A stretch of DNA of 53,582 bases from Profundicola sp964553105 (GTDB lineage Bacteria; Bacteroidota; Bacteroidia; Flavobacteriales; Weeksellaceae): contig CAZKJO010000009.1 in the NCBI GenBank assembly GCA_964553105.1, positions 1-53,582 of the forward strand, written 5' to 3'. Below, in pieces: positions 41,413-50,244 of the stretch (position 1 is its first letter; the number at the start of each line of letters is the position of its first letter). Under the pieces are notes generated by a model. That model worked only from the letters and a program-made list of their open reading frames with translations. It was not told where the DNA came from and ran no database searches. The translations under genes were made by a program, and so were the position numbers.

Positions 41413-42366
41413 TTATTTAATCAAACCAATTTCTCTTAATCTTTGCGTTAAGAATTCACCGGCTGTAATGTCATCAAACTGCTTTGGATTATTCTCGTCA
41501 ATACAATCTTCTAAAACGTCTAATTTCATTTCACTAATAGGGTGCATAAAGAATGGAATCGAGAAACGAGGCTTGTGCCACTCTTCTTTCGGTGGATTTA
41601 CCACGCGGTGAATCGTAGATTTTAATTTATTGTTGGTGTGACGAGAAAGCATATCACCAACATTAATCACTAATTCATCAGCTTCTGGAATCGCATCCAC
41701 CCATTCACCATCATGTCGTTGAACTTGTAATCCTCCTGCTGAAGCTCCCATCAACAAAGTAATTAAGTTAATGTCGCCATGCGCCCCAGCTCTTACAGCG
41801 CCATCAGGTTCTCCTGTAATAGGTGGGTAGTGGATAGGTCTCAAAATTGAGTTTCCATTCTTAACCTTATCATCAAAATAAAATTCATCTAATCCTAAAA
41901 ATAAGGCTAAAGCTCTCAAAACATAAATTCCAGTTTTCTCTAATTGCTGGTAAGTTTCTTTTCCCACTTTTGCAAACTCTGGAAGCTCCTCAACATCTAC
42001 GTTTTCAGGATAATCGAATTTGGCTTTATTGGCTGCGTCTACATATTGTCCAAAATGCCAAAACTCTTTTAAATCTCCCTTGTTAGAGCCTTTTGCATGT
42101 TCTTTTCCGAAAGAAGTATAACCACGTTGACCGCCAATTCCAGGTATTTCATATTTCTTTTTAACCTCTTCATCTAAGTCGAAGAATTTTTTAACTTCCT
42201 TGTATAAGTTATCAACCAACTCATCAGATAGAAAATGATTTTTAAGAGAAACAAAACCAATCGTTTGGTAAGCATCTCCAATTTCATTCACGAATTTTTG
42301 CTTTCTAGCCGGATCATCTGATAAAAAATCAGCTAAATCTACCGACGGTATTCCATTATGACTCAT
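41413..42366 (-). CDS. 2-oxoglutarate/Fe(II)-dependent oxygenase (isopenicillin N synthase-like)
   Basis: This 317-residue member of the plant-type 2OG-Fe(II) oxygenase family has an N-terminal DIOX_N region (IPSVDLADFLSDDPARKQ) and the catalytic double-stranded beta-helix with metal ligands His and Asp in AHGDINLITLL and the distal His in STIHRVVNPP, followed by the 2OG-binding RFSIPFF (RxS). Substrate is unknown; these enzymes hydroxylate or desaturate small molecules. It overlaps the upstream GH13 gene by 11 nt, so the two are translationally coupled, although no functional link is obvious. Confidence 0.9.
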   Translation of the reverse strand: MSHNGIPSVDLADFLSDDPARKQKFVNEIGDAYQTIGFVSLKNHFLSDELVDNLYKEVKKFFDLDEEVKKKYEIPGIGGQRGYTSFGKEHAKGSNKGDLKEFWHFGQYVDAANKAKFDYPENVDVEELPEFAKVGKETYQQLEKTGIYVLRALALFLGLDEFYFDDKVKNGNSILRPIHYPPITGEPDGAVRAGAHGDINLITLLMGASAGGLQVQRHDGEWVDAIPEADELVINVGDMLSRHTNNKLKSTIHRVVNPPKEEWHKPRFSIPFFMHPISEMKLDVLEDCIDENNPKQFDDITAGEFLTQRLREIGLIK

Positions 42367-44185
42367 ATTCGTTTGTTTTAAATGTTATATTATCTTTTAC
42401 TTTAATTAGCTTAAAATCAATAGGTTTTAAGTTTCTGCAATCTTCTACAGACAGCATCTTTTCATTCCATAAATCATATCCTTCTAAGTTGAGATGCTCC
42501 AAATAAATCTCTGTATCTGAATTATTGAAAATTATATAAATGCTTTCTTCAGAACTTCTACGTTTATATATAATCACATCACCTTTTGTGTAGATAAACT
42601 TAAGCTCACCATGCGTAAATACGGGATGGTGTTTTCGTAAATCTATGATTTTTTTATAAAATAAATGTAATTCTTGGTTAAAACCTACTGCTTCATAGAT
42701 GTTTTCATCTTCATTAAATGGGTTTTGAGTTTCTGGATCAAATGTGTACTCAGGCCACCAAAGCGGCTTTCTGCAATCTGGATCATCTGCGCCCCACATA
42801 CCCATTTCGTCACCTGCCCAAATCTGTGGAGATCCAGGCATCGTAAATTGGAAAACTAAAAAATTTTTCACCCTTTCATAAACTTCTTCGCTAGGTTTAC
42901 CTGTTTTGTAATTCACATCCTCTAAGGGCTTTGCTAAATATTTATAGATATTTTTATTATTAAACGAACTCAATAATCTAGGCGTGTCATGACTGGCGCT
43001 CATCATCATCATGGCCTTAATATTTGCATCTGGAATTCCAGCTACCATAGCGCCCAATTCTTCTTTTAATTGCTGCCCATCTATGTATTCATTTGGTTTG
43101 GCAAAGAATGCACGAACGTGCTTAAAGGGTTGATAATACATAATAGCATCAAAAACATCATCGCTTATATAGGGTTTTGGATCCATCATTTTGTGAGGCC
43201 AATTTTCCCACCAAACTTCTCCCACCAAAAACGCTTCTGGATTGATAGCCTTAACATGCTTTCTGAAATCTCGCCAAAAATCTAAACCAATTTCATCGGC
43301 TACATCTAATCTAAACCCATCAATTCCGTATTTCGCATCATAGCCTTTGGGCGCTAGCCAACGCTCTACTACCTTGAAAACATGTTTCTTAACAGATTTG
43401 TTTAAATCACCTTGATACGGAAATCCTTTTATGTGATTCGAATAATATTTTTTCCTTAATTGAGGAAGTTCTTTTACGCCTGCCCATGAATTAAAATCTA
43501 GTTGCCCCATCGGTGAATTTGGATGATTGAACATATTTATGTCATACCAATCCGCATACTTTGAATGAATCCCATGAATCAAAATATCTTGCCACGCCCA
43601 AAACTGAATGCCAGTATGATTAAAAGAATAATCCACTATAATTCGTATATCTCGTTCGTGAACCTGAGCAATTAATTCTAGGAAAAGTTGATCGGCAGAA
43701 GTCCATTGCCAAGTGTCTGGATTGTTGGGGTCTTCTTGAGCTATGATTAATTTATCGCCCTCGGGGTCAGGACCAAAGTGAATATCTACATGATGAAAAT
43801 TCCGTGCATCATATTTATGCAAAGAAGGAGCATCGTTAATGGGATTTAAATATATGGCATTCACACCCAAGGATTGAATATAATCTAACTTATCAATAAC
43901 GCCCTGTAAATCACCTCCATACCTTCTAGATTGAACTTGATTATACCACTTTCGAATTTCTTCTTGATCTTGAGATTTAGGTGCATCCTTATACCAATCA
44001 GATGTCCAGGGTGTCAGTTCCCAATTTTCGTCGTAGGTATGAGGCCAAGCTCCTTGCATATTTTGGAACGTGGGATCATTATCTGAATGGGCATTATAAA
44101 ATCTTTCCACAAAAATCTGATACCAAATCGCTTCTTGAGACCATTGTGGCGGAGTGGTAAATGCAATATTTGATGAATTAGACAT
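42356..44185 (-). CDS. GH13 alpha-glucan hydrolase (neopullulanase/cyclomaltodextrinase-like)
   Basis: This 609-residue GH13 enzyme has no signal peptide, so it is probably cytoplasmic and processes imported maltodextrins. The barrel starts at WSQEAIWYQIFVERFYN; the expected nucleophile is Asp in DGFRLDVADEIG (about 295), the acid/base Glu in LVGEVWWENW (about 322) and the third Asp in SASHDTPRLLSSF (about 398). YGGDLQGVIDKLDYIQSLGV and LNPINDAPSLHKYD match the neopullulanase-like subgroup. A C-terminal beta-sandwich closes it. It pairs functionally with the secreted amylase at 13-15.8 kb. Precise specificity is uncertain. Confidence 0.9.
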   Translation of the reverse strand: MSNSSNIAFTTPPQWSQEAIWYQIFVERFYNAHSDNDPTFQNMQGAWPHTYDENWELTPWTSDWYKDAPKSQDQEEIRKWYNQVQSRRYGGDLQGVIDKLDYIQSLGVNAIYLNPINDAPSLHKYDARNFHHVDIHFGPDPEGDKLIIAQEDPNNPDTWQWTSADQLFLELIAQVHERDIRIIVDYSFNHTGIQFWAWQDILIHGIHSKYADWYDINMFNHPNSPMGQLDFNSWAGVKELPQLRKKYYSNHIKGFPYQGDLNKSVKKHVFKVVERWLAPKGYDAKYGIDGFRLDVADEIGLDFWRDFRKHVKAINPEAFLVGEVWWENWPHKMMDPKPYISDDVFDAIMYYQPFKHVRAFFAKPNEYIDGQQLKEELGAMVAGIPDANIKAMMMMSASHDTPRLLSSFNNKNIYKYLAKPLEDVNYKTGKPSEEVYERVKNFLVFQFTMPGSPQIWAGDEMGMWGADDPDCRKPLWWPEYTFDPETQNPFNEDENIYEAVGFNQELHLFYKKIIDLRKHHPVFTHGELKFIYTKGDVIIYKRRSSEESIYIIFNNSDTEIYLEHLNLEGYDLWNEKMLSVEDCRNLKPIDFKLIKVKDNITFKTNEYES

Positions 44186-44214
44186 GTAGTTTGAATCAAT
44201 CTGGAGACGTTAAA

Positions 44215-44222
44215 CAAATGTA
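44215..44222 (-). promoter_or_regulatory. -7 box of the GH13-oxygenase unit
   Basis: TACATTTG on the minus strand, an exact consensus, 29 nt before the ATG at 44185. No clear TTG is present at the expected distance. Confidence 0.5.
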
Positions 44223-44398
44223 GTAAATGATTTTATATGGAATTTCTCGTCGATGAACTGCCAACAAGCTGCTTTAAAACATAAAATTTAACTGCTGGAA
44301 AGTCTCCATCCACTTAAAATTAAAGCTTTATCTCATTAAAATTCATTGAAAATATGATTTACACCTTGATAAAGCTATTTTTATTTTTAACTATACAC

Positions 44399-44406
44399 TA
44401 CCTTTG
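44399..44406 (+). promoter_or_regulatory. -7 box of the rsmB-like gene
   Basis: TACCTTTG followed by C, exact consensus, ending 4 nt before the ATG at 44411. It lies inside the longer in-frame extension starting at 44354, arguing against that start. Confidence 0.6.
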
Positions 44407-44410
44407 CCGC

Positions 44411-45616
44411 ATGGAAGTACTACCTTATCACAATTTATACGTCGGAATGATAGAAACCTTAGAAGCTATTTTCGAAAATGGCGACTATTCCGATAAAGCA
44501 TTAGAAAAGACTTTTAAAAAAAATCGACTTTGGGGCAGTCGAGACCGCGGTTTTGTGGCAGAAATGGTCTATGATATGGTAAGATGGAAAAGAACGATTG
44601 ATTTTGCATCTGCTAATGCTTTGCGCAAAAGACATTATTGGGATTTTATTGCCGCTTGGATTGTTATGAATGATGGTAGATTACCAGATTTAGAGGAGTT
44701 CAAGAAAGTAAAAGCTCAAAAGATTAAAGGTAATTATTTACAAGCTTTAAGAATTCCAGCGATTAAGCATTCGATCTCAGATGAATTATTTGAAATTGGA
44801 CAAAACGAATTAGGCGATCAATGGATTACCGAGTTAGAAGCTATGAATCAAGCAGCGCCAGCAGTTCTTCGTGTAAATACTTTAAGAACGAATGAGAAGG
44901 AGCTTAAGGCAGAATTGTTAGATAAGGAAATCAGAATTACCAAATTAAAGCGTTTCCCAGATGCTTATGTATTGGTGGAGAAGGAGAATTTATTCTTAAC
45001 CGAAGAGTTTAAGAAAGGTTATTTTGAAATGCAAGATGCTAATTCACAGTTAGTAGCTCCGTTTGTTGAAGTAGAACCAGGAATGCGTGTAGCAGATGCT
45101 TGTGCAGGTGCGGGAGGTAAAAGTTTGCATTTAGCAGCCTTGATGGAAAACAAAGGAAACATTGTTTCTATGGATATTCATCAATGGAAATTAAATGAAT
45201 TAAAAAGACGCGCCAAAAGAGCAGGAGCTCATAATATTCAAACTAAATTAATCGATTCAACCAAAGTTTTAAAAAGGTTTAATAAATCATTTGATAGAGT
45301 TCTAATCGATGCGCCATGTACTGGATTAGGAGTATTAAGAAGAAATCCAGATGCCAAGTACAAATTGGATAAAGCTACTTTAGAGCGTGTATTGGTTGAG
45401 CAAAAAGAAATTCTAGAAACTTACAGCAAATTACTTAAACCAGAGGGTATTTTGGTGTACGTAACATGTTCAATTCTACCGTCTGAAAACTCAGAGCAAG
45501 TGAAAACTTTCTTAAGTAATCATTCAGAATTCGCATTGGTAGAGGAGAAAACATTGATGCCAGCAGAAACCGGATTTGATGGATTCTACATGGCTAAAAT
45601 GACTAAAAAGGATTAA
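44411..45616 (+). CDS. RsmB/NOP-family RNA m5C methyltransferase
   Basis: This 401-residue SAM-dependent methyltransferase probably makes 5-methylcytosine in 16S rRNA. It has an N-terminal NusB-like/RsmB helical part (about 1-130), then the catalytic domain with motif I VADACAGAGGKSLHLAALM, motif IV DRVLIDAPCTGLGVLRRNPD (Cys for product release) and motif VI VYVTCSILPSENSEQV (catalytic Cys). I start at MEVLPYHNLYVGM (44411) and not at the ATG at 44354, because a perfect -7 box lies at 44399-44406 and the extra residues are hydrophobic and unlike the family. The transcript may be leaderless. Confidence 0.9.
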   Translation: MEVLPYHNLYVGMIETLEAIFENGDYSDKALEKTFKKNRLWGSRDRGFVAEMVYDMVRWKRTIDFASANALRKRHYWDFIAAWIVMNDGRLPDLEEFKKVKAQKIKGNYLQALRIPAIKHSISDELFEIGQNELGDQWITELEAMNQAAPAVLRVNTLRTNEKELKAELLDKEIRITKLKRFPDAYVLVEKENLFLTEEFKKGYFEMQDANSQLVAPFVEVEPGMRVADACAGAGGKSLHLAALMENKGNIVSMDIHQWKLNELKRRAKRAGAHNIQTKLIDSTKVLKRFNKSFDRVLIDAPCTGLGVLRRNPDAKYKLDKATLERVLVEQKEILETYSKLLKPEGILVYVTCSILPSENSEQVKTFLSNHSEFALVEEKTLMPAETGFDGFYMAKMTKKD

Positions 45617-45674
45617 GTTTAATTAAGCCTAGAGTAGAGGGTAAGCTAAATAATTTGAAGAAATAGAAAAAAAT

Positions 45675-45713
45675 AAGGCTTTGCATGAATGGATTTCCAT
45701 CTTGCAAAGCCTT
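45675..45713. terminator. Bidirectional terminator between rsmB-like and CoA-transferase genes
   Basis: An 11-bp perfect stem (AAGGCTTTGCA at 45675-45685 with TGCAAAGCCTT at 45703-45713), with A-rich sequence on the left and T-rich on the right, sits between two convergent genes and can serve both. Confidence 0.88.
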
Positions 45714-45718
45714 TTATT

Positions 45719-46987
45719 TTATACTAAGTTCAATTCTCGCGCTTGTTTTTCGAGTTCCTCTTGATGGTCTGGATGTGCAATAGAAATCAAAAGTTTGGCT
45801 CTTTCGCGTAAGCTTTTAGCAAATAAATTCACGACACCAAATTCTGTTGCGATATAATGAACGTGAGCTCTCGTCGTTGTAACGCCAGCACCTACTTTGA
45901 GCTGCGGAACAATTTTAGACACTCCTTTCTTAGTTTGTGAGGCTAAGGCAAAAATAGGTTTGCCACCTTCGGATAATGAAGCTCCACGAATAAAATCCAT
46001 TTGTCCACCGACGCCAGAAAATTGATAACTACCAATCGTATCGGCGCAAACTTGTCCGGTTAAATCAATTTCAATTGCGCTATTAATCGCAGTTACTTTA
46101 GGATTTCGTCTAATGATTGCTGTGTCATTGGTGTATCCCGCTTCCTTAAAATGTACCACTGGATTTTCATTTACAAAGTCATATAATTTCTGACTTCCCA
46201 AGGCAAAACAAGTGACGATTTTACCCGTTTTAATTTGTTTTTCTTTTCCGGTAATCACGCCCGATTCATATAAAGGAAGAACACCGTCTGAAAACATTTC
46301 TGTGTGAATCCCTAAGTTTTTATGATTTCCAAGATTGCTTAAAACCACATTAGGAATTGCGCCAATTCCCATTTGTAGCGTTGCACCATCTTCTACCAAT
46401 CCTGCGACATGTGCACCAATTTTAATATCGGTTTCGTTGGGTTCTGTCGGTTCTATGCTGTAAATCGGTGAATTACTTTCTACAAAAGCATCAATTCTGC
46501 TTTTATGAATGATTCCGTCACCATGAGTTCTTGGAACGTTAGGATTGACTTGTGCAATGATTTTCTTAGCTGTTTCAATGGCGGGTAGGGTGATATCAAT
46601 GGATACGCCTAGCGAACAAAAACCATGTTGATCAGGTGGAGAAACTTGAATCAAAGCCACATCAATTGGTAGAATATTCCTTCTAAATAAAATATGAACA
46701 TCGCCCAGGAACATTGGAGTATAAGAACCAGCACCAGAATTGACTGCTTTTCGGGTGTTTGCTCCCACAAATAGAGCATTGGTGTGAAAAGATTGATTAT
46801 AAGGTTCTTGGGTGTATTTCGCTTCGCCCTCTGTGTGGATGTGAATGACTTCTACATTTTTTAACTCTTGGTATCTCAGCGACATAGCATCTACTAATTC
46901 CAAAGGAGTCATGGCTGCACTCTGAACAAATACGCGGTTTCCAGATTGAATTTCCTTAACGGCTTCGTGGGCACTTACAAACTTCAT
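45719..46987 (-). CDS. Acetyl-CoA hydrolase/transferase family protein (4-hydroxybutyrate CoA-transferase-like)
   Basis: This 422-residue class I CoA-transferase exchanges CoA between acetyl-CoA and a carboxylic acid such as butyrate or 4-hydroxybutyrate. Family marks are VFVQSAAMTPLELVDAM, INYxxx-type VALIQVSPPDQHGFCSLGVS, LQMGIGAIPNVVL, the active-site Glu in LGIHTEMFSDGVLPLYESG and GGQMDFIRGASLSEGGK. It has no exact partner beside it. A 7/8 match to the -7 box occurs some 20 nt upstream. It converges on the rsmB-like gene over a shared terminator. Confidence 0.9.
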   Translation of the reverse strand: MKFVSAHEAVKEIQSGNRVFVQSAAMTPLELVDAMSLRYQELKNVEVIHIHTEGEAKYTQEPYNQSFHTNALFVGANTRKAVNSGAGSYTPMFLGDVHILFRRNILPIDVALIQVSPPDQHGFCSLGVSIDITLPAIETAKKIIAQVNPNVPRTHGDGIIHKSRIDAFVESNSPIYSIEPTEPNETDIKIGAHVAGLVEDGATLQMGIGAIPNVVLSNLGNHKNLGIHTEMFSDGVLPLYESGVITGKEKQIKTGKIVTCFALGSQKLYDFVNENPVVHFKEAGYTNDTAIIRRNPKVTAINSAIEIDLTGQVCADTIGSYQFSGVGGQMDFIRGASLSEGGKPIFALASQTKKGVSKIVPQLKVGAGVTTTRAHVHYIATEFGVVNLFAKSLRERAKLLISIAHPDHQEELEKQARELNLV

Positions 46988-47057
46988 AGGCTTTTATTAA
47001 GAGGTTTAAAGATAATAGAAAGCCAAGAGTTTTGCAGATTTATATAACTGATAAATG

Positions 47058-47576
47058 TTAGAGAGTTGATTCATTTTTAAAGTTTTTTAATTCTTTTAAT
47101 CGTTGTTGGTAGCGTTCAAAAATAGACTCAGCTTGCCAATCTTCTGACTCTGTTTTTCCATGACCTAAAGATATGTTGCTAAGTATTTCTCCGTTTTGTG
47201 TAAAATATTCTCAATTCTAGATGCTTTGAGCGAAATGATTTTTGGGCATCAACTGCTCCTTTTCATTGGCGTAGATTAAATCATTTTCTGATTCAAAATA
47301 TATCTCTTGATATAAAATTCCATCTGTATTAGATACAATTTTAATAAGTCTAAGTTTTTGATCTAATTCGCAGAATTGCCAAAATTCTGGTGTATCGTTT
47401 AAATCAGAAACCACCGAAAAATCTTGCACACACGCTTGAATTCCTTTCTCTACTTTTAATTTAATTTGTGCTCTCAGATTGGTCTTGGTCCCTTGACTAG
47501 GCTTTACTTGAGAACAAGCAGGCGCTAATAAGAAACTTAAACAAAGCATCAAAAAGATAGGTTAAAGGCTTTTCAT
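47058..47576 (-). pseudogene. Lipoprotein gene with three in-frame stop codons
   Basis: The minus-strand frame from the ATG at 47576 to the TAA at 47058 is exactly 173 codons, but codon 5 is TAA (47562-47564), codon 120 is TAG (47217-47219) and codon 122 is TGA (47211-47213). The reading frame never shifts. The start (MKSL, stop, PIFLMLCLSFLLAPACSQ) is a lipoprotein signal with lipobox LAPAC; the middle has FWQFCELDQKLRLIKIVSNT; the tail after the last stop reads EYFTQNGEILSNISLGHGKT and ends in KNESTL. A fragment of 111 codons from a TTG at 47552 remains open. The family is unknown. Substitution-only decay of a formerly exported lipoprotein is the simplest reading. Confidence 0.75.
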
Positions 47577-47608
47577 AAAGTTGATGTTTTAGTTGAGTTT
47601 ATATGAAA

Positions 47609-48595
47609 TTAATTCTCGCAGAAATCGATTAGAAAATTTCGCACTTTGAAATTTGTTTTATCACCGATAAGGCTAAATGATTCACAAGCTTTTTTATTTT
47701 GTCCTAAGGCTAAAAAGGAAATTCCTGAAATTAAAAGTGCATTTTCATAACTATATTTAAATCTTCTAATTTGATCTGTTTTATCTTTAAATTTTAAAAC
47801 TTGCGGATAAGCATCTACAACATTTTTAAATAAATTTTTATCAAAATCTTTCGTCATTTGTGAAGTTATCTGCCTTAAGTCCTTTTCATCTCTATTGACA
47901 TAGCCATTGCCCATCTCAACAAAAATAAAATTCTCCGTCATTAATAAATCTCGATCACACTTATTTTTTAATTTCCCCTCTGCTTTTAATAAAGCAGCTA
48001 TAAATTGTTTGTCAAAGCTTTTGCTGATTCCTGAAAGTATTTCAATGTCTTGAATTTTGTTTTCTTTAGTTAAAACAAACTTAGCTTCAAAGAACTGGTT
48101 CGTTATAGAATACCGCTTATAACTAGGGATTTCATTGGTTAAGAATTGATGAAGACATAAATCCCCGGTCATTTCAGCCTGACAGAATTTATTGCTTTCA
48201 ACGAGCATCTGTCCATTATACTCAATAGGTTTAATCTGAAACTCTGGATATTTAGCAAAGTAATTTTCTTTGGTAAGGAAATAATATAATTTATTATCAT
48301 CGCTATCACGAAATATTAGTTGATCATCTTTTAACTCATAAAATATCTTTCGATATTGAGTCTTAATATATTTCTCTTTGATACTTGCTTTAGCAGCACC
48401 ATGTGAACTTATAAGAACATCTGGTTTTATTTCATAGCTTAAGAAGTTGGAGTAATTGTGATGGTTTATTTCTAATTTATCTCCATTTTCATAAGTGATT
48501 TTATCTAAAATCCATTCATTATACAAATCAGGATTTTGTGCTATTAGAAAACTAGAAATTAAGATAAAACAGAGGTAAAAAAGCTTTCTCATCAT
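47609..48595 (-). CDS. Exported protein with a possible TonB-C-like domain
   Basis: I do not recognise a named family for the whole protein. This 328-residue protein has a signal peptide (MMRKLFYLCFILISSFLIAQ), then a lipocalin-like beta-rich region beginning LYNEWILDKITYENGDKLEI. Near residues 165-205 FEAKFVLTKENKIQDIEILS, followed by GISKSFDKQFIAAL, resembles the TonB C-terminal domain, without a TonB membrane anchor. The final part is helical, with FLALGQNKKACESFSLIG reminiscent of a tetratricopeptide unit. A periplasmic or outer-membrane-facing role is inferred. It lies upstream of the lipoprotein pseudogene with 32 nt between, perhaps one former operon. Confidence 0.75.
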   Translation of the reverse strand: MMRKLFYLCFILISSFLIAQNPDLYNEWILDKITYENGDKLEINHHNYSNFLSYEIKPDVLISSHGAAKASIKEKYIKTQYRKIFYELKDDQLIFRDSDDNKLYYFLTKENYFAKYPEFQIKPIEYNGQMLVESNKFCQAEMTGDLCLHQFLTNEIPSYKRYSITNQFFEAKFVLTKENKIQDIEILSGISKSFDKQFIAALLKAEGKLKNKCDRDLLMTENFIFVEMGNGYVNRDEKDLRQITSQMTKDFDKNLFKNVVDAYPQVLKFKDKTDQIRRFKYSYENALLISGISFLALGQNKKACESFSLIGDKTNFKVRNFLIDFCEN

Positions 48596-48692
48596 TGGGT
48601 GATTATGTTCTTATATTTATTAAAAATATAAAAACTCTATAAATTGGTATTGCTTTCCATCAGATTTCTTTAATAATGCTCAGGTTAAAAAG

Positions 48693-48731
48693 CAAAGCAC
48701 AGTCAAAAATCATTTGGATTTAAGACTGTAC
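48693..48731 (-). terminator. Terminator of the universal stress protein gene
   Basis: A 10-bp stem with one G-U pair (AAGCACAGTC at 48693-48702 with GACTGTACTT at 48722-48731), followed on the minus strand by GCTTTTT (about 48685-48691). The 19-nt loop makes it weaker than others here. Confidence 0.6.
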
Positions 48732-48762
48732 TTTTTATTTAGCTTGATTAATTAGCTTGTTT

Positions 48763-49893
48763 TCAGCTCATATTTCTACGAACTTCTTCTTCAATTTTAT
48801 AGTTTCTCATTTGTTCTAAAATCTGATTAGTCATGTTTTTATATTTACTTGCATTCGCTTCGTCGCCTAGTTTTTCATAAGTTCTAGCCAAGCCTCTCAA
48901 CGATGGCAAGTGCGTAAAGTTAAGCTTTAGGGCTTCATGGTATAAATCAATGGCTAAATTATAGAAACCATCTTCATAAAGCTTTTCTGCAGCTTCAAAA
49001 TGCTCGTCTAAGTCCTGCGAAATTAATTCAAACTCAAGGAAATCTTCTTTTTTGGAAGTGATGAATGAGGTAAGTACTTCTCTGGTTACTTTTTCTGTTA
49101 CACTTCCTAATAGGATTTTATTGATACCAGATCTTCCGGTAGTTCCCATTAATAGCAAATCTATTTGATGAGCTTCAATAGCTTTTAGGATTTCTTGTGA
49201 TGGACTTCCACCGGCAACTTCTTGGCTATAGTCTAAATCAATTAGGTTATGTTTATCTAAGAATCTCTTTAACTCGAGTTCTTGATCCTGCTTACGTTGA
49301 CGATTCACTTCATCTGGGTCTATGCGTGTTATCGTTTGCTTAAACTCAGTATAGACGCTCAATACAGTTAATTTAGCTTGGAATACGCGTGCAATCGCAA
49401 TGGCATTTTTGAGAGCGTTGTTAGATTCATCAGAAAAGTCAACTGGACATAATATATTCTTAATTTGGTTTAAATCCTGTCCGCTTTTAATGACAAACAC
49501 GGGCACTTTGCTTTTTTGTATGACTCTTACCGCGGTGGTACCTAGCTGAACACTGTCTTTTTTCTGTTTCTCTCCAGCTCCAATGATGACCAAATTAGCA
49601 CCCATCTTTTTAGAAGCAAATACGATTCTATCACTATAATTGCCAAACATAATCATAGCGTCACCCGTCTGAATATCTTCTTCTCTGAACCTTTCATTAA
49701 TTTTTGTTAATTCTTCTTCGGCGGCTTTTCTTACTAAAGAATCAACCTTTTCGTTGGTAGAACCCTCGGGCAATACGTGAACGAGTGTTAATTTAGACTT
49801 AAATTTCTTGGCGAAAACAATGGCGTTAGATACCACATTGTCTGTGGATGCTCTAAAGTCTACGGCAACTAAAATGTTTTTGATTAATTTCAT
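48763..49893 (-). CDS. Tandem universal stress protein with C-terminal TPR-like segment
   Basis: This 376-residue cytoplasmic protein has two USP domains (about 1-140 and 142-275). The second keeps the ATP-binding pattern G-2x-G-9x-G(S/T) in MGTTGRSGINKILLGSVTEK; in the first (GAGEKQKKDSVQLGT) the second Gly is replaced. After it a helical stretch of about 80 residues contains a TPR-like unit (EKLYEDGFYNLAIDLYHEAL, then LPSLRGLARTYEKLGDEANA). USPs respond to nutrient or redox stress; the TPR tail suggests a protein partner. No clear -7 box is seen upstream. Confidence 0.88.
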   Translation of the reverse strand: MKLIKNILVAVDFRASTDNVVSNAIVFAKKFKSKLTLVHVLPEGSTNEKVDSLVRKAAEEELTKINERFREEDIQTGDAMIMFGNYSDRIVFASKKMGANLVIIGAGEKQKKDSVQLGTTAVRVIQKSKVPVFVIKSGQDLNQIKNILCPVDFSDESNNALKNAIAIARVFQAKLTVLSVYTEFKQTITRIDPDEVNRQRKQDQELELKRFLDKHNLIDLDYSQEVAGGSPSQEILKAIEAHQIDLLLMGTTGRSGINKILLGSVTEKVTREVLTSFITSKKEDFLEFELISQDLDEHFEAAEKLYEDGFYNLAIDLYHEALKLNFTHLPSLRGLARTYEKLGDEANASKYKNMTNQILEQMRNYKIEEEVRRNMS

Positions 49894-50244
49894 TGTATAT
49901 GGTTTTTAATCCTCTTGCGGAGGTGTGAGTTGGTTTTATGTTTTAAATAATTTGTTTCAATCTATTTTTAATGTCGANNNNNNNNNNNNNNNNNNNNNNN
50001 NNNNNNNNNNNNNNNNNNNNNNNNNNNNNNNNNNNNNNNNNNNNNNNNNNNNNNNNNNNNNNNNNNNNNNNNNNNNNTAACAAATAACAACGCACAAGAG
50101 CGACCAACGGAAGCTCCTTGGGCTAGATTATTTGTCTTTAGCGCACACAAAGATTGCAACAGAAAGCCAGATAAGCCGCCCAAAAAAATAAAGCACAAAA
50201 AAAAGCCGCACATGGCGACTTTTGAATTTTTTCTATTGAATTGC
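49894..50244. other. Intergenic stretch containing a scaffold gap
   Basis: Positions 49978-50077 are 100 N, a conventional placeholder for a gap of unknown size. The known bases on either side (49894-49977 and 50078-50244) hold no convincing gene. The right flank has A-rich runs and a weak GCC-n6-GGC hairpin (near 50205-50217) that could help end porT transcription. An apparent frame on the minus strand here passes through the N run and is not a gene. A tRNA, repeat or insertion sequence could be hidden in the gap. Confidence 0.8.

Noticed and set aside
44354..44410. 19-residue N-terminal extension of the rsmB-like gene
   Set aside because: It runs through a perfect -7 promoter box at 44399-44406; the extension is hydrophobic and not typical of the family.
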